From contig NZ_FNUK01000005.1 of NCBI RefSeq assembly GCF_900108045.1, positions 28,584-92,583 on the forward strand: a stretch of 64,000 nucleotides of DNA, read 5' to 3'. Positions within the stretch are counted from its first letter, which is position 1, and every line of letters begins with the position of its first letter. Shown here piece by piece: positions 46,047 to 54,800 of this stretch. This DNA comes from Caloramator fervidus. GTDB lineage: Bacteria > Bacillota > Clostridia > Clostridiales > Caloramatoraceae. The position numbers and the translations under genes are program-made. The notes under the pieces are model-generated. The model had not been told where the DNA came from and did not search any database. It was given only the letters and a program-made list of their open reading frames with translations.

Positions 46047-47660
46047 TTATTTTTTACTTTTTAATACTTTTATAGTCTCTTTTAATAACACAATTGAAAG
46101 TATAAATAGCACTATAGCAATTACAAACAACATATAATTTCTAGCTATAAAGTAATTTTTAATTAATAAAATAAGTGCAGATAACGTTACACAGAACATA
46201 AATATCATAGGAATAAGTGTAACAACCCTGTTTTTACCTATCCTTGTAAGCCAAGCTGTAATAGCTAGTAAAGCTAGAGCTGCAAGAAGTTGATTTGCTG
46301 AACCAAAAATTGGCCAAATCCTTTGATATCCGTAAGCTAAAACCAAAGAAGAAGATAAAATCGTAATTAAAGTTGCTACATATTTATTAGTCAAAATTGA
46401 ATCCTTTCCAGAAACAGTTTCAAAAAATTCTTGGAATATATATCTTCCTAATCTTGTTGCTGTATCTAAGCTTGTTAAAGCAAAAGCAGTAAAAGATAAT
46501 ATGATAAATACTTTTCCAAACTCTAGAGGAACTCCAAAACTATTCATAAACGTTGCAACACCATTTGCAAATATCATAGCTGGAGTTCCTTCAGCCTTTG
46601 ATACATAAGCTACAGAAATCAAAGCAACTATAGCTAACATCCCTTCAATAAGCATAGATCCATAACCTACAAGTCTTGCGTCCTCTTCCTTGTCAATTTG
46701 TTTTGCAGAAGTTCCTGAACTTACAAGGGAATGAAAGCCTGAAATTGCACCACAAGCAACAGTTACAAACAAGATCGGGAAAAGATATTGAACCCCTGTT
46801 TTTGTTGTAACTGCAAATCCTTTAAAAGCAGAAAGCTGAAGATTAGGATGCATTATGAAAATTCCTATAAGTCCTCCAAGAAGCATAGCATAAAGCATAA
46901 AAGAATTTAAATAATCCCTTGGTTGAAGCAAAAGCCAAACAGGTAATACAGAAGCTAAAAATATATAAATAAGAAGTATTATATACCAAGCTGATTTTGA
47001 CAAAGCTAATATAGGGAATTTATATCCAAACCATATTGCAACAAAAAGCAAAGCCACACCTATTATTGTAGATACTGCAACACTGTATCCCTTTCTATAA
47101 ACCATAAATCCGAACAAAACTGCAAGAATCATAAAAAACATAGAAGATGTTGCTGCTGCAGGACCTGCTTGAAAAGTTTTAATATCCGGATTATATGCAA
47201 AGGATGATGCCACAATGTCTGTAAAGGCTGCTACAACTAAAACCAAAGTAAGCCATGCAAAAAGATTAAAAAGTATTTTTCCTCTCTTACCTATATTTAC
47301 CTCAATTATTTCTCCTATGGATCTACCTTCATGTCTTATAGATGCTAAAAGAGACCCAAAATCATGAACTCCGCCTACAAATATGCTTCCAAGAACAATC
47401 CAAAGATACACAGGAAGCCATCCAAAAATAGCAGCTTGAATAGGTCCTGCTATAGGGCCTGCCCCCGCTATCGAAGCAAAATGATGTCCTAAAAGAACTT
47501 TGGCATTTGCAGGAACATAATCTACCCCATCATACTTAGTATGGGAAGGAGTTGGTCTTTTAGGATCTATTCCCCACTTTTTTGCAAGGTACCCTCCATA
47601 TAAAGTATAAGCAAGTAAAAATAAAACTGCACCTAAAATGATTAGCCAGAGCGAATTCAT
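46047..47660 (-). CDS. cstA: Carbon starvation protein CstA (peptide/pyruvate transporter)
   Basis: 537 residues with about sixteen hydrophobic segments. YDGVDYVPANAKVLLGHHFA near residue 43 and SIAGAGPIAGPIQAA are the family signature. CstA-type proteins import peptides or pyruvate in carbon starvation. Starts behind GGGGGG. It precedes, in the minus direction, a permease terminator; upstream is a 163-residue unknown gene, 17 bases away. Confidence 0.92.
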   Translation of the reverse strand: MNSLWLIILGAVLFLLAYTLYGGYLAKKWGIDPKRPTPSHTKYDGVDYVPANAKVLLGHHFASIAGAGPIAGPIQAAIFGWLPVYLWIVLGSIFVGGVHDFGSLLASIRHEGRSIGEIIEVNIGKRGKILFNLFAWLTLVLVVAAFTDIVASSFAYNPDIKTFQAGPAAATSSMFFMILAVLFGFMVYRKGYSVAVSTIIGVALLFVAIWFGYKFPILALSKSAWYIILLIYIFLASVLPVWLLLQPRDYLNSFMLYAMLLGGLIGIFIMHPNLQLSAFKGFAVTTKTGVQYLFPILFVTVACGAISGFHSLVSSGTSAKQIDKEEDARLVGYGSMLIEGMLAIVALISVAYVSKAEGTPAMIFANGVATFMNSFGVPLEFGKVFIILSFTAFALTSLDTATRLGRYIFQEFFETVSGKDSILTNKYVATLITILSSSLVLAYGYQRIWPIFGSANQLLAALALLAITAWLTRIGKNRVVTLIPMIFMFCVTLSALILLIKNYFIARNYMLFVIAIVLFILSIVLLKETIKVLKSKK

Positions 47661-47677
47661 AAAATCCCCCCTTTATT

Positions 47678-48169
47678 TTAAGGTGCTTCAAGCACCCTTT
47701 TTAACATTTTTGAATTTTTACTGTAAATAATTTCTTTACAGGATAAATCAACTAGTATAATTCTAACTTCACTCCAACCATGTAAATAAAACTTATATAT
47801 TTTTTTATACTTAAAATCCTTTATAAATTTCTTTACATCATTTGTTAAATTTTCAGCTATTAAAAAACCTGTTATAAAAGTTGACATGTGGTTTGAGTTT
47901 GGTTTTACAAAGTCTTTGTTTATGTTTATAAGTTCATCAACAAAGCTTTTTACTTTATTTATATCTAAAAAACAAACTTTTTTTACAAAAATATATTCAC
48001 TATTTTCGTAGCAATCTATTATATCTTTTTTAGTTAAGAAGGTTCTTATATTTTTTACATGGCTTTTAGCAAATAAATCATATTTTTTTCCTCTATATTC
48101 AAAGTTATAGTATATATCAAAATTTTTCTTTAATTTATCTTCTAATAAGCCTACAATATTATCCTTCAT
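47678..48169 (-). CDS. Conserved protein of unknown function (DUF8052-like)
   Basis: 163 residues without membrane segments. YRGKKYDLFAKSHVKN near the start, KPNSNHMSTFITGFLI in the middle and KFYLHGWSEVRIILVDL near the end look like conserved motifs. It may belong to a clostridial family listed as DUF8052, which I recall only in outline. The start follows GAGGGG. It is 17 bases upstream of cstA and probably co-transcribed. Confidence 0.6.
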   Translation of the reverse strand: MKDNIVGLLEDKLKKNFDIYYNFEYRGKKYDLFAKSHVKNIRTFLTKKDIIDCYENSEYIFVKKVCFLDINKVKSFVDELININKDFVKPNSNHMSTFITGFLIAENLTNDVKKFIKDFKYKKIYKFYLHGWSEVRIILVDLSCKEIIYSKNSKMLKRVLEAP

Positions 48170-48293
48170 AAAAATCCCCTCTTTGTAAATATTTATTAAT
48201 ACTTAATCACATTTATTACAGTTTTTAAACAGAATATTTTTTATCAATCTGAAAATACTAAAACTGTAAATATTAAAAATAGAGGTGATTTAT

Positions 48294-48758
48294 ATGAATT
48301 TAACTCAAAAGGAAAGAATGCTGCTTCAAGACCAAAAAGCCCATGAAGAATTATGTATTAAAAAATACACAACCTATGCTCAACAAGCAAAAGACCCTCA
48401 ACTTAAACAACTTTTTATGCAACATGCACAACAAGAACAACAACACCTTAATACAATAAATCAAATTTTAAACGGCCAAGTTCCAAATTTAAATCAACAA
48501 CAAAATCAACAAAATAATCAATCTTACCAAACTCCAGTATCTTCTCAAAGCCCGTTAGGCAATCAAAGCGATGCAGATTTATGTAAAGACCTTCTTGCAA
48601 CAGAAAAATATGTATCAAACACATATGATATTTCAATATTTGAATTTAGAGATCATAACATAAGACAAATTCTTAACCACATACAAAAAGAAGAACAAGA
48701 ACACGGAGAAGCAATTTTTAAATACATGGAAAGCAAAGGAATGTATCAAGTACAATAA
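48294..48758 (+). CDS. Spore coat protein, CotF-like
   Basis: 154 residues in two ferritin-like helical halves around a Gln/Asn-rich linker. The first half has DQKAHEELCIKKYTTYAQQA and EQQHLNTINQILNGQVP; the second has DLLATEKYVSNTYDISIFE. This architecture is common to clostridial spore coat (CotF-like) proteins, so the host probably sporulates. The ATG at 48294 follows AGAGG by 8 bases; the GTG at 48285 lies inside the site. An inverted repeat (48216-48225/48260-48269) precedes it. Confidence 0.85.
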   Translation: MNLTQKERMLLQDQKAHEELCIKKYTTYAQQAKDPQLKQLFMQHAQQEQQHLNTINQILNGQVPNLNQQQNQQNNQSYQTPVSSQSPLGNQSDADLCKDLLATEKYVSNTYDISIFEFRDHNIRQILNHIQKEEQEHGEAIFKYMESKGMYQVQ

Positions 48759-48803
48759 AAAACACTTTATGGAAGACTAAAAGTCTTCCATAAAGTGTTT
48801 TTT
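48757..48803. terminator. Strong bidirectional terminator
   Basis: A 20-bp perfect stem (AAAACACTTTATGGAAGACT and its complement, 3-base loop) between the convergent coat and YfcC genes, with T-runs on both strands. Confidence 0.93.
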
Positions 48804-50313
48804 ACCTTACAAAAGCTTGAATCAATAACATTATTATTGAAAAAGCTCCAATATAGCCCATAAGAGGCATTATAAATTTCAACCACTTATCATAAGTAAC
48901 ATCAACAAGTCCTAAAGTAGCGAGTATAAGACCCGTTGGTGTTATAAAAGCAATCAATCCTTGTCCATATTGATATGCACTTACAATTATATCCCTTGGA
49001 AGTCCAACTGAATCAGCAAGGGGCGCTATAATTGGCATTGATAAAACTGCAAGTCCTGATGATGATGGAATAAAGAATCCTAATACTATAAATATTAAAA
49101 GTATTACAATAATAAACACAACAGGATTCATACCTTCAACTAACTTAGACGCATAATAAAGAATAGTATCTGAAATTAATCCATTATCTAATATTAGGTT
49201 AATACCTCTTGCTACACCAATTATTAATGCTACTCCCACAAGATCAGCAGCACCAGAAATAAACCTGTTTACAAAATCCTTTTCCTTCATTCTTGAAAGG
49301 AAACCTATAATTAAACTTACAGCTAAGAACAGTGTTGTCATTTCTGTAAACCACCAATCTTGTGTTGAAACTCCCCAAATCATAACAGCAAATGCAAGTC
49401 CAAATATGATAAGCATAAGCTTGCGTCTTAATGTAAATTCAGGAACTTCCTTTTTATCATGATTTTTTAAGAATTTTTCTTCGATTTCTTCTTTTTGACT
49501 ATAAATTAACGAATTAGCAGGATCTTTTTTAACCTTATTAGCATATCTTACTATATAAACTATAGCAATTATATTAGCAATTATCCAACCTATAAATCTC
49601 ATAGTTAATCCTTCTGTAAAAGTAATACCTGCAGCATTTGAAGCTATAACTGAAGCAAAAGGATTTACAGTAGAAAACATGGTTCCTACTGAAGAACCCA
49701 TATATACCGCTGCAATACATACAAGAGCATCATATCCTGCTGCTATAAACACTGGAATAAGTATAGGATAAAAAGCTATAGTTTCTTCTGCCATTCCAAA
49801 GGTAGTTCCTCCTACTGCAACTAAAGCAGTAATTATTACAATAAGCAAAAATTCCTTTCCTTTTGTTGCCCTTGATAAACTTGCTATACCTGCATCAAAG
49901 GCTCCTGTGCTGTTAAGAACTCCAATTAGTCCACCAATTATAAGAACAAATACTATAATGTCAATAGATTCTTGAATACCTTTTATTGGAGCTTGAAGGA
50001 CATCTATAATCCCTTGAGGATTTGCCTCAACCCTTTCATACGTTCCTGGAATGGCTATAGGTTTATAAATGCTTCCATCTTCAAACTTTTCTATTTTTAT
50101 CTTTATTCCTAGCTTGTCCAATGTCTCCTGAGTTCCTGGAAGTTCCTGTGTGCTTCCATCAGGTTTTGTAACCACAAAAATCTTTTTATCTCCATCATAT
50201 TGTAATTTTGCAAAAAGTCCCGATGGAACTATGTAGGTTAAAATAGCTGCAAATATTAAAACGATAAATAATACCGTAAAGGCTGTAGGGAAACTTCTTT
50301 TTTTCTTGCTCAT
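48802..50313 (-). CDS. YfcC-family membrane carrier
   Basis: 503 residues with about eleven hydrophobic segments; SFPTAFTVLFIVLIFAAILT near the N-terminus and IPSSSGLAVLSMPIIAPLAD at the C-terminal part define the YfcC family (related to C4-dicarboxylate and basic amino acid carriers). A hydrophilic loop at about 40-90 is typical. The substrate is unknown. Behind GGAGG; promoter at 50383-50411. Confidence 0.85.
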   Translation of the reverse strand: MSKKKRSFPTAFTVLFIVLIFAAILTYIVPSGLFAKLQYDGDKKIFVVTKPDGSTQELPGTQETLDKLGIKIKIEKFEDGSIYKPIAIPGTYERVEANPQGIIDVLQAPIKGIQESIDIIVFVLIIGGLIGVLNSTGAFDAGIASLSRATKGKEFLLIVIITALVAVGGTTFGMAEETIAFYPILIPVFIAAGYDALVCIAAVYMGSSVGTMFSTVNPFASVIASNAAGITFTEGLTMRFIGWIIANIIAIVYIVRYANKVKKDPANSLIYSQKEEIEEKFLKNHDKKEVPEFTLRRKLMLIIFGLAFAVMIWGVSTQDWWFTEMTTLFLAVSLIIGFLSRMKEKDFVNRFISGAADLVGVALIIGVARGINLILDNGLISDTILYYASKLVEGMNPVVFIIVILLIFIVLGFFIPSSSGLAVLSMPIIAPLADSVGLPRDIIVSAYQYGQGLIAFITPTGLILATLGLVDVTYDKWLKFIMPLMGYIGAFSIIMLLIQAFVR

Positions 50314-50382
50314 TTTAAAACCTCCTTGTTATGTCAAAAAATGATGTAAAATTATAAAATAATTTTAACAATTTTCTAATTT

Positions 50383-50411
50383 ATTATAACATTTGGTCAT
50401 TTTTTTGGCAA
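50383..50411 (-). promoter_or_regulatory. Promoter of the YfcC gene
   Basis: On the minus strand TTGCCA (50406-50411) and TATAAT (50383-50388) are 17 bases apart. Confidence 0.72.
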
Positions 50412-50656
50412 TATAAATTTTATTAACATAAACTTTAACCTTAATTATAACATAAAAGGAGTGATCATGATGAAAAACATAGTAGAATTGTTCCATTCCC
50501 AATCCCTCAAACCCACATAAAATCTACCTGGCATTTCCTGAGAGGCAATAAAGTTTTTCCGTTATTGAGTTGTTTTTATACTAAATTTTCCCAAACACTG
50601 CCCTATTTTGTGTGAAAAAAGTCTTTCCAAATGGGGAGTGTTAAGGAAAAAAGGAA
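50412..50656. other. Intergenic stretch with a decayed coding fragment
   Basis: Up to the left end of the ISL3 element there is no intact gene. An ATG at 50470/50473 with AAAGGAG in front opens only 17 codons (MMKNIVELFHSQSLKPT). Another frame of the same strand continues with coding-like WHFLRGNKVFPLLSCFY before a stop. This looks like a frameshifted remnant of a mobile-element gene; I cannot name the family. Confidence 0.4.
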
Positions 50657-50785
50657 GGTTCTATAATAAATGTTGGGGCGTAGCCCCGGCATATTTTTTT
50701 ACAAAAAAAATATGCACCTATTTTAGATGCATGGTAAAATTAAATTAACCACAAAAAATCCTACCTAAAAGAAGGCATCCAACAA

Positions 50786-51514
50786 GTGCACACTAATAAT
50801 TGTATCAAAAATTTACTCGGTTCTTGTCCTCGTTGTAATTCTGAAACTCGTAGAGTTCACGACTATGATGTTGTTAAAGATAGACAGTTTCATTTCCTAT
50901 CAGACTACTTTAAAAAAATTAAAAATCGCGATAGTGTTGAATATTTTATTTGTGATATGTGGCAACCTTATATTGATTTAGCTAAAACTTACTTTAAAAA
51001 TGCTATTATTGTTATTGATAAATTCCATTATATTAGGCACGCTATGTGGGCTGTAGAAGCAGTTAGAAAACGTGTTCAAAAAGATCTATCTGTTAAATTA
51101 AGAAAATACTTTAAAAGAAACAAAAAACTTATTCTCAAGAGATTTGACCTGCTTGATGAAGATTCAAAGTTAGCATTACAAGTTATGTTTTCTTATAATA
51201 GCGATTTAACTATTGCTCACACATTAAAAGAAAAACTATTAAAAATAATTGATACTGCCTCTTCTTCTAAAGAAGCTCGTACTTTATTAAAGGAATGGAT
51301 AAGACTAACACAAAATAGTGGCCTTAAAGAATTTGAAAGATGTGCCAATACTTATATCAGGTATTTTAATGAAATAGTAAATTCTTTTGATATACCATAT
51401 ACAAATGCTTGTACTGAAGGCTTTAATAACAAAATTAAAGTTATTAAAAGAAATGCCTTCGGCTTTAAAAACTTTGAGAGATTTAGAAATAGAATTCTTC
51501 ATTGCTGTAATTAA
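50786..51514 (+). pseudogene. ISL3-family transposase, internally deleted
   Basis: 242 codons remain from a GTG start, against about 400 in intact ISL3 transposases. The zinc-finger start CPRCNSETRRVHDY joins directly to the middle of the DDE domain (DRQFHFLSDYFKK). The later DDE parts are intact: ICDMWQPY, VIDKFHYIRH and ACTEGFNNKIKVIKR. The missing middle includes the first catalytic aspartate, and a second gap after NNCIKNLLG is likely. It should be inactive, though mobilisation by an intact relative is possible. Confidence 0.85.
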
Positions 51515-51542
51515 AGCAAATTATAATACCATATTATAGAAA

Positions 51543-51564
51543 ACCAACTCCCGTTGGTCTTTTT
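51543..51564 (+). terminator. Terminator after the ISL3 transposase remnant
   Basis: ACCAAC/GTTGGT stem with a 4-base loop followed by CTTTTT. The rest of 51515-51658 is IS tail sequence without further signals. Confidence 0.75.
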
Positions 51565-51689
51565 GTCCTGCAATTTTTTGTGAGGAACTCTCCCCATCCA
51601 ACCTATCTTTCTAGAATCACTCTCAAACAAGAAAGGACAGGCATTCTAATCGAATACCCGCCCCAACAATTGACAAAGAGCCAAAATAT

Positions 51690-51733
51690 AAAACAGGGGC
51701 TATCTAAAATGATAACCTGATAGCCCCTGTTTT
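51690..51733. terminator. Terminator at the end of the defence operon
   Basis: AAAACAGGGGCTATC/GATAGCCCCTGTTTT, a 15-bp stem flanked by A/T runs, just outside the IS right end and 155 bases past the helicase stop. The rest of 51734-51888 is AT-rich with no gene seen. Confidence 0.8.
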
Positions 51734-51888
51734 ATATTTACAGTTGTTTTGTTCAATTTTTCATATCTTTTCTAAAAGCAAAATAAGCAAAAAAACAGCA
51801 TACCAAAAGCGGTATATTAATTATTTTTCGTCAGATTTGCTCTATATTTTTTAATTTTAACTTACAAAATGTATAAAAGAAGTATGAT

Positions 51889-54800
51889 TTACTCAATTGG
51901 CTTTATACCCATTTCATCTAATTTCCTCCATAAAGATGCCATAGCTTTTTCAGGATCTCTATAAAATACACTCCCTCTAACACGCCAAAATGTCCAACCA
52001 ACTCTTTCTAATATACGCTGGCGTTCTATATCCTCTTCCCATTTATCAATACCGTGCCATTTATCTCCGTCGCATTCTATCGCCAATCTATTGCGAATTC
52101 CTTCTACTACCAAATCAATTCGCTTACCTAAATTCGCAACTTTTACTTGAGGTATTACTCTATACCCACGAGCACAAATAATTCTATAAACATCTTCTTC
52201 AAATTTTGATTCGAATAGATGTTTAACTTCATCTATTTTTTGTTGTACTCTATATGGATTTTGACAATACTTTAGCAAACGATATCTTGCACATTCTGGA
52301 TTATTTATATCCTTTAATTGCACAGAATGAAACAAAAACATTTGGTCTCTTGCCCTGCTTGCTGCAACATTAAACCTTTGATAATCAGAACGCTTGGTTA
52401 ATGCCCTAAACCTCACATTTGGTGCAACAACCATTGAAAGGAAAATTATATCTCTTTCATCGCCCTGGAAGAAGTATGCATCACCGCATATCAGCTTTCT
52501 TTCAACCATTTCTTTTTCTCCAATTGCCTCTCTTAAAAGTTCCTCAATAAGTTCTGCTTGATCATCTCCCTGAAGGGAAATAACCCCCATTGTCTTTCCA
52601 TTATATTTTGGATCAGAACAAAGTTTCACAATATGTTTTACTATAGCTTCTGCTTCAGGTTTATTTATTACTTTAGTAGTATGTTCTTCCACAAATCCTT
52701 CCTCTACAAATATTGCTGATACAGGCGGTTCAAATATTTCATGAGACATTGGTAATCTTAATGGTATTATTTTCCCTTCATACATAAAATCATTACTAAA
52801 TTGTATTATTTCAGGAACACTCCTGAAGTGTTCTTTTAATACAACTTTGTTTTCAAAAATTTGGTTTGCAATATCATACAAACTTGTAGTTAGTTCGAAC
52901 CTATTCGCATGTGGTATTACTCCAGATAAATACCTTTCTATGAGTTGATGCACTTCCTCCACATTTATTCCAATACTTTCAGGGCTTATCTGATTATCAT
53001 CTCCAACTATCACTGCTTTTTTTGCTCGTAATAAAGCACACAAAGCAAATAAGTTACTCTGACTGCTTTCATCTACAATTATTACATCAAATAAATCATC
53101 CGTAAGTTTTATATTCTCGATTATCTTTTGTATAGGCATTATCCAAACTGGGATAGCTCCTTTACAAATCTGCATTTCTTCCCTTGCTTCTTTTCGATAC
53201 ATATTAGCATATTTACCTGTTCCCTTACCGATTTTTCTAACTGCTTGCACAAATGCATGCAAACTTTTCTTTTGTTCATATGTAGTTCTTTCAATTTGCG
53301 CAAGCCATGTTGATTTCGCAACAAGCTCTCTTAATATATGTGATTCCTTTTTTTCTTCCTCCTTCAACAATTCCTCAAATTTTTCTATATTAGTTGTTTC
53401 TTCTAAATCTTTTAGGTAAGTATCACATTGTCTCCATTGCCACGCTAATTTCCAATCATCAGGTGGTATTAAAGGTTCCCCCTGCCCACCTTGTTCAATT
53501 ATCATTCTTACCCATTTAGGTGCTACTGCTTCAAGTCTATCTTTTAGGCTTGAATAAACATTATAATCTTCTTCTAACCCTTCAAGTCGAGCAATTTCCC
53601 AGTATTCTTTACTCCATAATTCTGTATCTTTTGTTTCACAAGCATTTAAAAGACTTATCCAGCTCGGATGAGCATTATTTGATTCCTTTCCGCGAATTAA
53701 TAAGGTTTTTAATCTGTCAAAAAATGCATTGGCATTATTCCACTTTTTCTTTAATTCAAGCACCTCTATCCCTTTATAAAGTTTTTCAAACCATTTTACA
53801 TCGGTCCAAGCAGGTGTTTCTGGAATGCCCAAGCTTTTTAAAAATTCTTGCAAAGGTTTTACAACTTTATCATTCCATTGTAACCCTTTTTCTATTTTAT
53901 CTATAAGTTCTTCTACATAAAAAGAAAATCTTGGTATTGAATTAGATAATTGTGGCCCTCCAATGTCTTTCATTATATTATTCCATTTTAATATTAACTT
54001 GTTTTTAATTTCATTTTTCTCTATATATTTGATAATTATATCAACATCATTTTCATTTTTTATTTCATGCCCGTCTAAAGATATTTTACTTTTATCCATT
54101 AAATACGCATATTTACGACCCGTAATGTTTTTAAAAAACCAACTTATCTGTTTAACGCCTTTTAGTTTTTCCTTTAAAACTTTTAAGTCTTCCTTTGCAA
54201 TTGCAAAATCGATATCTTCAGAAAAAGCAATCTCATGTTCTATTAATTCCATATCAAGATTTTTTATTTGCTTAATCCTATCTCGACTTTCCTGAACAAG
54301 TACCTTCCATAATTCTTTTCTGTCCCCACCTGATATTGAATCCTTCATAATAAACTGTATCCAAGGTTCGTTTAACTCTTTTAGTTCATTAATTATAGAC
54401 AAAATCTTTTGCTTATATGTATCTAGTTCGTTATATACATGTTGAGACACATTCCAATCCTTTATATAATTAGACTTTTCCGCTATTTGCTGCTCAATGC
54501 TTATAATATTCAATACATTTTCATTGAATATATGTGGATCAGGTAATTCTGAAGTTTTTGGTCTCTTTTTTCCTAAACTTTCTTTATCGCTCGTTCGTAA
54601 CTTCCCCGCTAATTCAAAAAATTTTCTTATCTCTGCTTCCGATAAAGGACATTCTTGATCTATTCTTATAGAATCAGGCATCCAGTTATATTCAATATTT
54701 TCTTTTAGCCATTTTGCTATTTCTAAAGGAGTCATTTCACGATTACCAATACTAACCTTTTTGTTTTCCAATTCACCAGCCTGTTTAATTAAATTTTGAT

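Larger units (their letters stand above)
50657..51682 (+). mobile_element. ISL3-family insertion sequence, internally deleted
   Basis: The element is bounded by imperfect inverted repeats: left end 50657-50680 and right end 51659-51682 (GGCTCTTTGTCAATTGTTGGGG on the minus strand), matching at 18 of 24 positions. At 1026 bases it is shorter than a typical ISL3 element. A hairpin of GCATATTTTTTT type (50689-50715) follows the left end, and a terminator follows the transposase. The flanking 8-mers (AAAAGGAA and AAAATATA) do not match, so no target duplication is proven. Confidence 0.78.

Noticed and set aside
47674..47695. Hairpin GGTGCTT/AGCACC at the end of the gene before cstA as a terminator
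   Set aside because: The stem is short and lies over the stop codon without a T-run; cstA starts right after it.
50649..51690. 8-base target duplication around the ISL3 remnant
   Set aside because: AAAAGGAA on the left and AAAATATA on the right share only the first AAAA.
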